Assembly (NCBI RefSeq): GCF_018449575.1
Contig: NZ_JAAVUT010000006.1
Location: 1-64,000 of the forward strand
Direction of reading: 5' to 3'
DNA: 64,000 bases
Source: Sodalis sp. dw_96
GTDB lineage: Bacteria; Pseudomonadota; Gammaproteobacteria; Enterobacterales; Enterobacteriaceae
Part shown: positions 1 to 7,244 of the stretch, in pieces
Layout: every line of letters begins with the position of its first letter
Position numbering within the stretch: position 1 is the first letter of the stretch
Made by a program: the position numbers and the translations under genes
Notes under the pieces: generated by a model
Database searches by the model: none
The model's input: only the letters and a program-made list of their open reading frames with translations
What the model was told of the DNA's origin: nothing

Positions 1-36
1 ATGGAATCGGGTGGTGGTCTAACCAGGAAGAGAAAA

Positions 37-517
37 ATGTCTGATAATGATCTTATTCTGTACACCCTCTGAAGATGGTCAAGCCCAGTTTTTACTGCGT
101 GAATTGGGTGGTCAGGTTTGGCTTACTCAGTTGGAGATGGCCGAGTTGTACCAGACCAGTAAGCAAAATATCGGCTAACACTTGAAAAGCGTGATTGCTG
201 ATGGGGAGCTGGCTGAGGAGGCAGTAGCAAACCGGAAGTTTACAACTGGCGCTGATGGTAAAGAGTATCTGACTTTGCTCTATTCTCTGCCGATGATTAT
301 TGCTGTTGGCTATCGCGTGCGTTCTGCCCGCGGATCGCAGTTTCGGAAGTGGGCGACACGCAGCTTAGAAGAATATATGAGTAAAGGGTTTGTCATGGAT
401 GATGAACGCATTAAGGATCCGAAATGGGATTATTTCGATGAACTGCTTGAGCGGATCCGCGATATCCGCTCTTCTGAGCTGCTTTTCTCATCAGGTGTCG
501 TTCTTCATCAGGGATAA
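37..517 (+). pseudogene. RhuM-family virulence protein, broken
   Basis: The reading frame beginning MSDNDLILYT at 37 hits a TGA at 70-72. The frame starting at 68 then continues with SEDGQAQFLLRELGGQVWLT, is cut again by a TAA at 176-178, and resumes at 182 with KSVIADGEL and the ALPMI-like YSLPMIIAVGYRVRS core typical of RhuM proteins. After IRDIRSSE the sequence leaves the family pattern and stops at 517, well short of the usual 300-plus residues. There are therefore at least one frameshift, one nonsense codon and a lost C-terminus. RhuM genes are common in islands, often beside restriction systems. I see no sign that this copy is functional. Confidence 0.7.
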
Positions 518-695
518 ATGCTAAGATCGATATAACTTAGTCCGGTTAGTGATGTGTGAGATTTGGCGATTGATCAGATCGCTCAATTCGGACTGAATTC
601 CATCAAAGAGATCTACTATTTTGCAAAGCTATTTAGTGGCAAGATTCCCTGTGGGATAAATTCGAACGACGTATGATTGTTTCCGTGCCGTACGC

Positions 696-1016
696 TCAAG
701 ACGATATCTCTGTGAGCGCGATCACGACGATAAAAACACTCAATGGCACAAGGTGCATAAAGTCGCGGTGGCGCAGAACGGTCAGCACAGCGGCCGCAAT
801 GATTACCGCCCCCATCGCCAGGCCAACCATGCGACTGATGGGAAGCGCAATCAGCACGGCGCTCATTATTTCCAGGCCGCCGGTAAAACGGCCCCACCAG
901 CGCGGGTAACCCCACCGGGCGAAATCGCTTCGTGTCGCGACCGTGCCTATAGCGTTAACAAGGCCCGCGCCAAAGAAGCTGGCGACCAGGAGCCAAACCG
1001 AAACAGCATGAATCAT
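696..1016 (-). CDS. DoxX-like family membrane protein
   Basis: This is a 106-residue protein with four predicted hydrophobic segments (about residues 5-22, 46-62, 65-82 and 87-104). It carries the RWGYPRWWGRFTGGLEI pattern of small DoxX-like proteins near residues 34-50. Members of this family are inner-membrane proteins of poorly defined role. The start codon lies one base after the stop codon of the upstream DUF4267 gene, so the two are almost certainly translated from one message. A TetR regulator is divergent from this pair, so it probably controls them. The exact function is unknown. Confidence 0.7.
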   Translation of the reverse strand: MIHAVSVWLLVASFFGAGLVNAIGTVATRSDFARWGYPRWWGRFTGGLEIMSAVLIALPISRMVGLAMGAVIIAAAVLTVLRHRDFMHLVPLSVFIVVIALTEISS

Positions 1017-1017
1017 C

Positions 1018-1398
1018 TCAACGTCCCCCCATCAGCAAGGGAATGGCCGTGAAGATCATAAGCAAGGCCGTAGTGGCATGAATGCCGAAGGCGCTTTTGA
1101 CGGAGCCTTTCGCTGCCAGAATCAGCAGCATGTCGCCGACAGGGACGATGGCTTCCACCAGCAGGATGATGCCGATCCCTTGGCGCGCGCCCCACGCCAT
1201 GAACACCAGTACCAACACTCCCGAAGCAATGTCCCGCACCCCCTTGAGGCGAAGCCACCACGGTATATTAACGCCGTTTTCAGGCAGCGGCAGGCCGAAA
1301 CTGAGTGTCGCGGCCATGGGGTTCACAACATATTGGGCGCCGATCGCGATAATCGCGAGGGCCAGTAATAGCGCCATTCCCATCGCAAGCCAATGCAT
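1018..1398 (-). CDS. DUF4267 domain-containing membrane protein
   Basis: This 126-residue protein has four hydrophobic stretches and the short hydrophilic segment PWWLRLKGVRDIASG near residues 47-61, which is typical of the DUF4267 family of small membrane proteins. It is the first gene of a two-gene unit with the DoxX-like gene, which begins one base after its stop. It is divergent from the TetR regulator at 1512, and a 23-bp palindrome lies in the gap between them. Family function is not established. Pairing with DoxX-like proteins under a TetR repressor is an arrangement I would expect for a ligand-induced membrane function, but that is inference. Confidence 0.6.
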   Translation of the reverse strand: MHWLAMGMALLLALAIIAIGAQYVVNPMAATLSFGLPLPENGVNIPWWLRLKGVRDIASGVLVLVFMAWGARQGIGIILLVEAIVPVGDMLLILAAKGSVKSAFGIHATTALLMIFTAIPLLMGGR

Positions 1399-1433
1399 CG
1401 TATTGTCCTATGCTTGTATATTAGCAATAGAAT

Positions 1434-1456
1434 ATAATCTATCATTGCTAGATTAT
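1434..1456. promoter_or_regulatory. Palindromic operator for the adjacent TetR regulator
   Basis: The arms ATAATCTA and TAGATTAT are perfect reverse complements separated by 7 bases. The site lies between the divergent DUF4267 and TetR genes. A second, overlapping inverted pair (TAGCAAT at 1422-1428 and ATTGCTA at 1444-1450) shares the same sequence. Position and symmetry fit a TetR-family dimer site that controls both genes. No binding has been shown. Confidence 0.5.
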
Positions 1457-1511
1457 CAAGCTTCCGTATAATGACCAGACATATCGAGCAGGGGGTCTGG
1501 GAGTTTGAAGG

Positions 1512-2129
1512 ATGAGTATCGCCGAGCGGAAAGGCAGGCAGCGGGCTGAACGCGAATCTCGCATTATCGCGGCAGCGCGTGGGATCGCGGAGCGCGAGGG
1601 ATGGAATGCCGTAACGGTTCGCCGCCTGGCCGAAGAGATTGAATATAGTCAGCCGGTCCTTTATTCACATTTTGAGAACCGGGATGCGATTGTTGCAGCC
1701 GTTGCAATCGGGGGTTTCCAAGAAATGACCGTAGCCCTGAGGGATGCGGCGCGTGCATCCACCGGGCAACAAAACGCCCTCGAGAATGCCGCCATGGCCT
1801 ATTTCGACTTCGCATTGGGTCAGCCCGCGCTCTACGAGGCCATGTTTATTCTGCCGACGGATCTGCGGTTCGCTGAAGCTGAAACCAGACCGGAGCTGCG
1901 GGCGGCTTACGACGCTATTGCGGCGGTAGTAACGCCGTTTTGCGTCGATGTAGATGTCGAGGCTGTGACCGAGACCTTTTGGGCAGCCCTTCATGGGCTG
2001 GCCGAACTCGAGCGTTCAGGCCGCATCAGGCCCAGCGCGCGCGTTAAACGTATCATGCTTGTTGTGCGGGCAATCCTCGTTTCCCGAACAACTTTGATGA
2101 CCCCGGCTCATAAGCCAAAATGGCAATAA
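1512..2129 (+). CDS. TetR/AcrR family transcriptional regulator (WHG-type C-terminus)
   Basis: This is a 205-residue protein. The N-terminal helix-turn-helix spans about residues 14-60 (IIAAARGIAEREGWNAVTVR and the recognition segment YSQPVLYSHFENRD). The C-terminal ligand domain contains YFDFALGQPALYEAMF and FWAALHGLAELERSGRI, the pattern of the WHG/TetR_C group. A purine-rich GAAGG sits close to the ATG. The gene is divergent from the DUF4267/DoxX pair and is probably their repressor and its own. The ligand cannot be inferred from the sequence. Confidence 0.85.
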   Translation: MSIAERKGRQRAERESRIIAAARGIAEREGWNAVTVRRLAEEIEYSQPVLYSHFENRDAIVAAVAIGGFQEMTVALRDAARASTGQQNALENAAMAYFDFALGQPALYEAMFILPTDLRFAEAETRPELRAAYDAIAAVVTPFCVDVDVEAVTETFWAALHGLAELERSGRIRPSARVKRIMLVVRAILVSRTTLMTPAHKPKWQ

Positions 2130-2320
2130 AAAATTCCATCACACAATTAATTATGTGAGATCAGCATTACAAAAAATGCTCTTAAAAATCTTAAATTCAA
2201 TTTTAATAATAAAGAAATTATATTTAATTTGCTTAGACTCATCGACCTAAAAATAACTATCCACAAACTTTCCCACCGAGAAGTTTTGATTTTTGAAAGC
2301 CTGGCTGATTAGCCCTTATT

Positions 2321-2494
2321 TCATACCGCTAAATCCATCAGCGCATCAAGTTCTAAATTATTCAATCCCGTGGCACGTTCTATCGCGGCGCGAGCCAGGC
2401 CCATAGACAACAGATTGCGGGCAATTTCTCGGGCTTGCTCGTTACGTCCTTTTTGCAAACCCTCTAATTGCATATGTTCTGCGAACGTCATCAT
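2321..2494 (-). CDS. Candidate intragenic small protein (RpnS-like) inside the rpn gene
   Basis: Two consecutive in-frame ATG codons begin at 2494 and 2491 and are preceded by AGGAAAGAG, a strong Shine-Dalgarno match at the right distance. The product would be 57 residues, MMTFAEHMQLEGLQKGRNEQ and onward to the normal C-terminus. For E. coli Rpn proteins a short C-terminal form made from an internal start is known to bind and block the full-length nuclease. The placement here is the same. Expression is inferred from the start signals only. Confidence 0.5.
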   Translation of the reverse strand: MMTFAEHMQLEGLQKGRNEQAREIARNLLSMGLARAAIERATGLNNLELDALMDLAV

Positions 2495-3214
2495 CTCTTT
2501 CCTGTATCGAGGTATATTCTCAACAAGAATACGTAAAAAGGCTTTGGAGTCAAGAGTATTTGTCTCCTGGGCGAGGTAGCGCAGCAGCGATTTTATCTGC
2601 TCTTTACTCAGCTCCGCCAATTTCAGCAAAAAGACAATATCCGGCAGCCGAATATTGATATCCCTTTCTCTAATATGCTTTTGTACATATTCAAGCAACG
2701 CCACTTTGCCATGGGTTTTGATTTCATCGTCCGGGATAACCGTCACATCCACCAGGGGAAACGGCTGACAATACAGCGTTTGCGCCACGTCTGGGTTGTG
2801 GAAGCAGTTCAGCCAACGGGTGCAGTAAGGGTAGGGACTTTGTGTTCCATGATAAAACAATAACGGTATCACCAGCGGCAGTTTTTTATGACCTTGCTCA
2901 AGGTGGCGATGCATGGCCGCTATGCTGTAGCGCAGTAACCGAAACGCCATCATCTCGTCCGCGCTGGACTGGTGCTCAATAAGGCAATAGACATAACCCG
3001 CTCCCTCCGAGGTTTGCATACTGTAAAGTATATCGGAGTACTGGGTGCCAAGGTCATCTTCGATAAAGGAGCCGGAAGTGATGGTCAGCGTACCGAAGTC
3101 GCATATTTCCAGAAAAGCCGGCGACAGGTGTATTTGCAGGAAATCATTGACGACGCCGACATCGCCAAAAAATTTTTTGAATAATGAATCATGTGGTGTT
3201 GGGATAGTTTTCAT
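2321..3214 (-). CDS. Rpn family recombination-promoting nuclease / putative transposase
   Basis: This is a protein of about 297 residues starting MKTIPTPHDSLFKKFFGDV, which is the family N-terminus. The longer upstream extension (to 3304) lacks family character. PD-(D/E)XK nuclease residues are visible: D in QYSDILYS and the E-x-Q of YCLIEHQSS, followed by the RLLRYSIAAMHRHLEQGH segment. Rpn proteins are DNA endonucleases, formerly called YhgA-like or Transposase_31, that promote recombination. In E. coli their toxicity and anti-phage action are checked by a small protein made from the 3' end of the same gene. The C-terminal 57 codons here have their own start signal (separate entry). The gene looks intact. 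Confidence 0.88.
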   Translation of the reverse strand: MKTIPTPHDSLFKKFFGDVGVVNDFLQIHLSPAFLEICDFGTLTITSGSFIEDDLGTQYSDILYSMQTSEGAGYVYCLIEHQSSADEMMAFRLLRYSIAAMHRHLEQGHKKLPLVIPLLFYHGTQSPYPYCTRWLNCFHNPDVAQTLYCQPFPLVDVTVIPDDEIKTHGKVALLEYVQKHIRERDINIRLPDIVFLLKLAELSKEQIKSLLRYLAQETNTLDSKAFLRILVENIPRYRKEMMTFAEHMQLEGLQKGRNEQAREIARNLLSMGLARAAIERATGLNNLELDALMDLAV

Positions 3215-3558
3215 CGGCGCACTGTAGCGGTGAGAACATCTACAGAATATAAACGTCATTTTGACCGTATTGAGAATGGTGTAAATTTTCTGGGTGCTTC
3301 GCAATTTAATGCAACACGGCAGTTCTTTTCAATTAATTATTATCATCAATGAATTTCCGCAAATAAAATACTATGTTCGGATTATATGAAATGAGTAGTG
3401 TTTATTTGTTGAGCTTTTTTTCTATTTTTTGGTGGATTTTTCATCTTTTCACTATTAGGAGGGCAAGCGTACCCGATTTTAATTTTTTACGATACGTTGG
3501 CATAATGCACGGTAGTTTCAGTTTAAATCTCACTTCCAGAGCAGCCAAATCATCAACG
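3215..3558. other. AT-rich intergenic region
   Basis: This gap of 344 bases lies between the start of the rpn gene and the end of the XRE regulator. It presumably carries the rpn promoter. I see no further gene, tRNA or strong hairpin in it. Confidence 0.4.
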
Positions 3559-3885
3559 CTACCGTTCGGTGCGGCTTTTTATCAATGCCAAAATCTCTGT
3601 TTTCTCTTCCGGTGATAGCGTCAGGAATGCCAGCATCAATTCGGCTAACATATCATCGTCAGTATAAAAATAAGCTAACGGCATTTCCAGCACATCGGCT
3701 AACTGCTGAACGGTCTTGATGCCGGCCTCATGGACGCCTTTCTCATAACGGTTTATGCGGGCGCTTGCCACAAACTCGTCAATCCCGGCGGCAATGCCGA
3801 ACTTCTTCTGTGACAAACCCTTAGCCAGCCGTGCTTGCTTGAGTCGCCGGAGGAAAATGTCATGGTAGGTTGGTTTAGGTTTCAT
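3559..3885 (-). CDS. XRE family transcriptional regulator
   Basis: This 108-residue protein has a lambda-Cro/C1-type helix-turn-helix over about residues 9-70 (RLKQARLAKGLSQKKFGIAA, INRYEKGVHEAGIKTVQQLA). A short acidic tail ends LTLSPEEKTEILALIKSR, resembling small phage or island repressors. It is divergent from a Ner-like gene at 3982. Two reverse-complementary palindromes lie immediately upstream of its start, so it is probably autoregulated and controls the divergent gene. Its wider targets are unknown. Confidence 0.85.
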   Translation of the reverse strand: MKPKPTYHDIFLRRLKQARLAKGLSQKKFGIAAGIDEFVASARINRYEKGVHEAGIKTVQQLADVLEMPLAYFYTDDDMLAELMLAFLTLSPEEKTEILALIKSRTER

Positions 3886-3886
3886 A

Positions 3887-3937
3887 ACTACGATATTCGT
3901 AGTTATGACTTGAAGTCGATACTACGAATATCGTAGT
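3887..3937. promoter_or_regulatory. Twin palindromic operators between XRE and Ner-like genes
   Basis: Two 17-bp sites, ACTACGATATTCGTAGT at 3887-3903 and ACTACGAATATCGTAGT at 3921-3937, are exact reverse complements of each other. Each is itself a palindrome with 7-bp arms around a 3-bp centre. Their centres are 34 bases apart, about three helical turns, which would place two bound dimers on the same face. They sit directly upstream of the XRE gene and about 45 bases from the divergent gene. Confidence 0.65.
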
Positions 3938-3981
3938 GTTGGGAGCATATATTCCTTTTATGGCAAAGAGTTAAGATTTAC

Positions 3982-4242
3982 ATGAAAAACGATTGGCATC
4001 CGGCGGATATAATTGCTGCCTTGCGGAAAAAAGGCACCACATTGGCTGGGCTTTCACGCTCAGCCGGACTGGGCTCATCGACACTGGCAAATGCCCTGAC
4101 GCGTCCTTGGCCGAAAGGTGAATGGCTTATTGCCGGGGCGCTGAGTATTCATCCTGTTGAGATATGGACGAGTCGTTATTATGATGGTGAAGGGGAATTG
4201 ATTGATCGTAAGATCAGAATCCGGGAAAAACGGCCGAAGTAA
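3982..4242 (+). CDS. Ner-like / SfsB family DNA-binding protein
   Basis: This 86-residue protein begins MKNDWHPADIIAALRKKGTT and carries LAGLSRSAGLGSSTLANAL and WPKGEWLIAGALSIHPVEIW, the pattern of Mu Ner and of the Nlp/SfsB family. These are winged or helix-turn-helix regulators found in phages and islands. It is divergent from the XRE regulator with shared operators between, which suggests a two-regulator switch for island genes. Its target promoters cannot be told from the sequence. Confidence 0.8.
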   Translation: MKNDWHPADIIAALRKKGTTLAGLSRSAGLGSSTLANALTRPWPKGEWLIAGALSIHPVEIWTSRYYDGEGELIDRKIRIREKRPK

Positions 4243-4397
4243 CGCTTGAATGTTAATACACTCCGCCACCGGTTATTTGCTTTCTAATATTATTTGGCTC
4301 GCTATAGCATGACATGATATGAATGCGAGCCAATTTCTGGTTAGTCCGCTATGAACCTAAGCAGATCTGGACTCATCGATACAGAAGCTGGAAAATG

Positions 4398-4430
4398 AAT
4401 ATATATGATTGATTTAAAATCATATATATT
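4398..4430. terminator. Perfect 13-bp inverted repeat with following T-rich tract
   Basis: The arms AATATATATGATT (4398-4410) and AATCATATATATT (4418-4430) are exact reverse complements around a 7-base loop, followed by TTCGTGTTTTTG. It lies 155 bases downstream of the Ner-like gene and facing the end of the ParE gene. It may be a terminator, although the stem is all A/T except for one C-G pair in each arm. Confidence 0.35.
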
Positions 4431-4504
4431 TTCGTGTTTTTGTGCGGTGGGCACAATTTTGGACACAAAACGGAAACTGCTTATAACACTATGATTTTTT
4501 TGAG

Positions 4505-4798
4505 TTAATATCTCGCTTCTTTCTGATGCCGAAAGGCCAACACATAAACACGGTCTTCTATTTTGTCGTAGCGGTACGACGCCACATAGCCGGAATCGCC
4601 GAATTCAATCATTAGTTCGCGTAATACCGGCAGCTCAGTAAAAGGGCGGCCCATTTCGGGGTTGTTTCCCCGTTGCCCAAAAAGTGCTTCGAGCACTTGA
4701 CCCGCCCTGATGGCCGCCAGCGGATTTTTGCTGGTCAGGAACTCACGACAGCGCGTTAACCCGGTTGCAGCTCGTTGTGTGATGATTACTTGTGGCAT
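4505..4798 (-). CDS. RelE/ParE family toxin
   Basis: This protein of about 97 residues starts MPQVIITQRAATGLTRCREF. The E-[LM]-G-R-P motif (NPEMGRPF), LRELMIEFGDSGYVASYRYD and the C-terminal VYVLAFRHQKE are all typical of RelE/ParE toxins. The start at 4798 overlaps the end of the antitoxin gene by 13 bases, the usual antitoxin-first arrangement. ParE-type members poison gyrase and RelE-type members cut mRNA on the ribosome; the sequence alone does not decide between them. The reading frame is intact although the antitoxin lacks a normal start codon. Confidence 0.85.
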   Translation of the reverse strand: MPQVIITQRAATGLTRCREFLTSKNPLAAIRAGQVLEALFGQRGNNPEMGRPFTELPVLRELMIEFGDSGYVASYRYDKIEDRVYVLAFRHQKEARY

Positions 4799-5070
4799 GC
4801 AGGAATATCCGTTTCCGCTTCTGTTCCCCAACCACGCAGCCAGGTTTTGACTTCGTCACCCGTCAGATGCAGGCCGGTTTCCTGATATTCACGCCAGGAG
4901 TCGATGGCTTCCTGCTTAAAACTCTCGCGTGCCTCTTCGTGTTCAATGTATTGAGTGATCGCGGCTATCATTAGATAGTGTGGGCTGCGATCGCGTGCAT
5001 CCGCCAGTTTTTTGACACGCTCTTTAAGCCTGTCGTCGATCTTGAGTGTGGTGCTTGATGTTGACGTGAT
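4786..5070 (-). CDS. CopG/ParD-like antitoxin with ATC in place of its start codon
   Basis: The frame from 5070 reads ITSTSSTTLKIDDRLKERVK and continues to LTGDEVKTWLRGWGTEAE, a 94-residue ribbon-helix-helix antitoxin of the type paired with ParE. The first codon of the expected start is ATC (complement of 5068-5070), with GAGG five bases upstream. This looks like an ATG that mutated to ATC. The next in-frame ATG (4971) lies inside the protein and would remove the DNA-binding N-terminus. An ATG at the GAGG position is out of frame. Translation from ATC would be inefficient at best, so repression and neutralisation may be weakened. Confidence 0.7.
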   Translation of the reverse strand: MTSTSSTTLKIDDRLKERVKKLADARDRSPHYLMIAAITQYIEHEEARESFKQEAIDSWREYQETGLHLTGDEVKTWLRGWGTEAETDIPACHK

Positions 5071-5671
5071 GCTAGCCTCATATGGAGTATAAGGTGTTAC
5101 CTTTTACCACTTTAACTTGCGGATAGGGGAATAGCAATACTTGAAAAGATGGTGCAAGTAAGTTATTGATATTAATTATTATTTTAAGTATAAATCCGTC
5201 TGATTGACGAATTTATGGACAAAAAGGCGCTTAAAGTTTTATCTTGAAGTTAGTAAATTACTTTTTTAGATAGTTTTGAAAAGGTAAAAAGTAAAATAAT
5301 TATTATAAATCAATCGATTGCTTACAACTTGTCTGTTGTTTTAGTCATAAAAAACTTGCAACTACCATTGATTATCAATTAGGAAGTAAATATAAGGATA
5401 TGTCTAGAAACGGTAAAAAAACCAATGAAATGAAATTATTCAATAGATCTTTAACATTGTGGCAGTGTTTGATATTTTAGTAACTACAGCCAGAAATCGG
5501 CATTTAGCTCATGCGTTGTAGCAAAAAAAGTCGACCTGAAGGTGCCGAGTACCTATTCCCAAGTGTGCTCTTCTACGACCGAATCATGTGCTTTCTACCT
5601 GATCCAGATTGAATACTGTTAAAATTGAATGCCCATATAATAACTTTGGTTTTTCAATGGAGGCTTTTGCG
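5071..5671. other. AT-rich intergenic region
   Basis: About 600 bases separate the antitoxin from the DUF5343 gene. They are clearly richer in A/T than the flanks and must hold the promoters of both divergent units. I see no gene, RNA or strong repeat in them. Confidence 0.4.
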
Positions 5672-6373
5672 GTGGCAGATAAACATCCCTATATGTCCGG
5701 CTCTGGTGGTCTCACACAACTCGTAGCTCAGCTGCGTCGAACGTTTCCAACCACTGTAACAGCTGATACATTGAAAAAGCTGGGCATTGCGCCAAACAAC
5801 GAGACATATGTGCTCAATATTATGCGATTTATTGGGGTTCTTGATGAGGAAAACAAAAAGAATCCCGAAGTGGGATCTGTTTTCAACAAGCACGATGATA
5901 ATGATTTCCAAGTCGGTTTTGCTAAGTTGGTTTTTGACTCTTATCATGAACTGTTTAACTTACATGGGGTCGAGGCGTGGCACCTGCCAGTTGATAAACT
6001 GGTCTCGTTCTTCCGTACTAACGATGAGACCAGTGACGTTGTTGGCCGGAGACAGGCTACAACTTTTCAGACTCTTGCCCGAATTGCTGGCAAGTTGGAG
6101 GAAGGGGCGTCAGTTCCTGCATCGAAGCCACGTGTAACAAAAAACGGCTCACAAAAGGCAACCAAACTTGCTGCCGATGTAAAGAGATCTTCTCCTGCGA
6201 TCTCTGCCGGTGAGTCTCCAAGTATCAATGCGGCTCCGCGAGATCAAACGCCTGCTGGCATAGCGTTAACAGTGCGAATTGAGATTAACTTACCAGCTGG
6301 TGGCGATCAGCTTACTTATGATTATATTTTCAAAAGCATAAGGGAGAATCTGCTAAATGGGAACGGCGTTTAA
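5672..6373 (+). CDS. DUF5343 domain-containing protein
   Basis: The chosen start is the GTG at 5672, because GGAGG lies 8 bases upstream and family members begin at this point (VADKHPYMSGSGGLTQLVAQ). The longer frame back to a TTG at 5609 has no such signal. The first 140 residues or so match the DUF5343 pattern (LRRTFPTTVTADTLKKLGIA, NETYVLNIMRFIGVLDE). A low-complexity Ser/Ala-rich linker follows, then a C-terminal segment LTVRIEINLPAGGDQLTYDY, a form often seen at the ends of DNA- or phage-related proteins. The family function is unknown. The gene overlaps the TIGR02391 gene by 17 bases. Confidence 0.75.
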   Translation: MADKHPYMSGSGGLTQLVAQLRRTFPTTVTADTLKKLGIAPNNETYVLNIMRFIGVLDEENKKNPEVGSVFNKHDDNDFQVGFAKLVFDSYHELFNLHGVEAWHLPVDKLVSFFRTNDETSDVVGRRQATTFQTLARIAGKLEEGASVPASKPRVTKNGSQKATKLAADVKRSSPAISAGESPSINAAPRDQTPAGIALTVRIEINLPAGGDQLTYDYIFKSIRENLLNGNGV

Positions 6374-6830
6374 GCTTTTCGAACGTATTGTTCGAGAAAG
6401 TACAAACATTGTATCGGAAGGGAACGATGTTTTACTTCACCCATTTGAAATACGAAATATTCATCCAAGCTTTCCTATCAAAGTTCGAAGACTTTTTGAT
6501 GATGGACATTGTGCTGAGGCCACCTTTCTAGCAATGAAGTGTGTAGAGAAAGCTGTCCAAAAGCATTCTGGTAAAAAAGAGTTCGGTCAAAAGTTGATGA
6601 TGAGCGTGTTTGACAAGAACAAGCCTCTTATACAACTCAACCCTCTGTCGAACGCTAGTGAAGAGGATGAACAAGAGGGCTACCGTTTCTTGTTTTCAGG
6701 AGCAGTTCAAGGCATTCGGAATCCTGGTGGGCATGAGATTGAGCTAAGTGATGATCCTGATGTGTGTCTTGATCACCTTGCTTTTGCCTCATTATTATTA
6801 CGCCGCCTTGAGCGTAGTGGTTTCAAATAA
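6357..6830 (+). CDS. TIGR02391 family protein (Ymh-like)
   Basis: This 157-residue protein has the motifs HPSFPIKVRRLFDDGHCAEA near residues 36-55 and FLFSGAVQGIRNPGGHEIEL near residues 110-129. These are the signature of the TIGR02391 family, whose R-N-P-x-x-H element resembles HEPN RNase motifs (R-x4-6-H). It overlaps the end of the DUF5343 gene by 17 bases, so the two are translationally coupled. The pair sits in a region of toxin-antitoxin and putative defence genes. RNase activity is an inference from the RNPGGH motif only. Confidence 0.75.
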   Translation: MGTAFKLFERIVRESTNIVSEGNDVLLHPFEIRNIHPSFPIKVRRLFDDGHCAEATFLAMKCVEKAVQKHSGKKEFGQKLMMSVFDKNKPLIQLNPLSNASEEDEQEGYRFLFSGAVQGIRNPGGHEIELSDDPDVCLDHLAFASLLLRRLERSGFK

Positions 6831-7244
6831 TTATAGTTGCTTTGGCCTAGAAAATTATAATGCTGAATATAAATGGTAGAGTGAAAAATAATATTTTTTA
6901 AAAATTTTTTATAAAAAAATAGTATGTCCATAATAATTCGAATCCGCTGAATACTCGCTTGAGATAAGGAGGTACCAGTAGTTAAAACCGGTTTGCCGGA
7001 AATGCAGATAGTAATTCCAAGCTAATATTCAGCATCAAGTTAGTTCGCCGCTTTCTTCTTTTTAAATGGTATATTTGGTAGACTCTAATGGCCAATTAAA
7101 ATAAAAACAAATACATCTGGGAAATAGGTAATCTGGCAGATCTCCGTATAATAATCGGTAACTGTCAGACCACCGCTAAACTCATCCATATGAAAATATA
7201 AAATAATTTATTGAATATTTTACTATCATTCATCTAAGAATATT
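6831..7244. other. Intergenic region with one copy of a 14-bp repeat
   Basis: This AT-rich gap between the ends of two convergent units contains ACCGGTTTGCCGGA at 6987-7000. The same 14 bases recur at 10937-10950, on the other side of the RES/sce7725/sce7726 operon. No gene is visible. Confidence 0.4.

Noticed and set aside
616-1471. Long open frames overlapping the DoxX and DUF4267 genes on both strands
   Set aside because: They have no family features and follow the codon pattern of the real minus-strand genes; they are antisense shadows.
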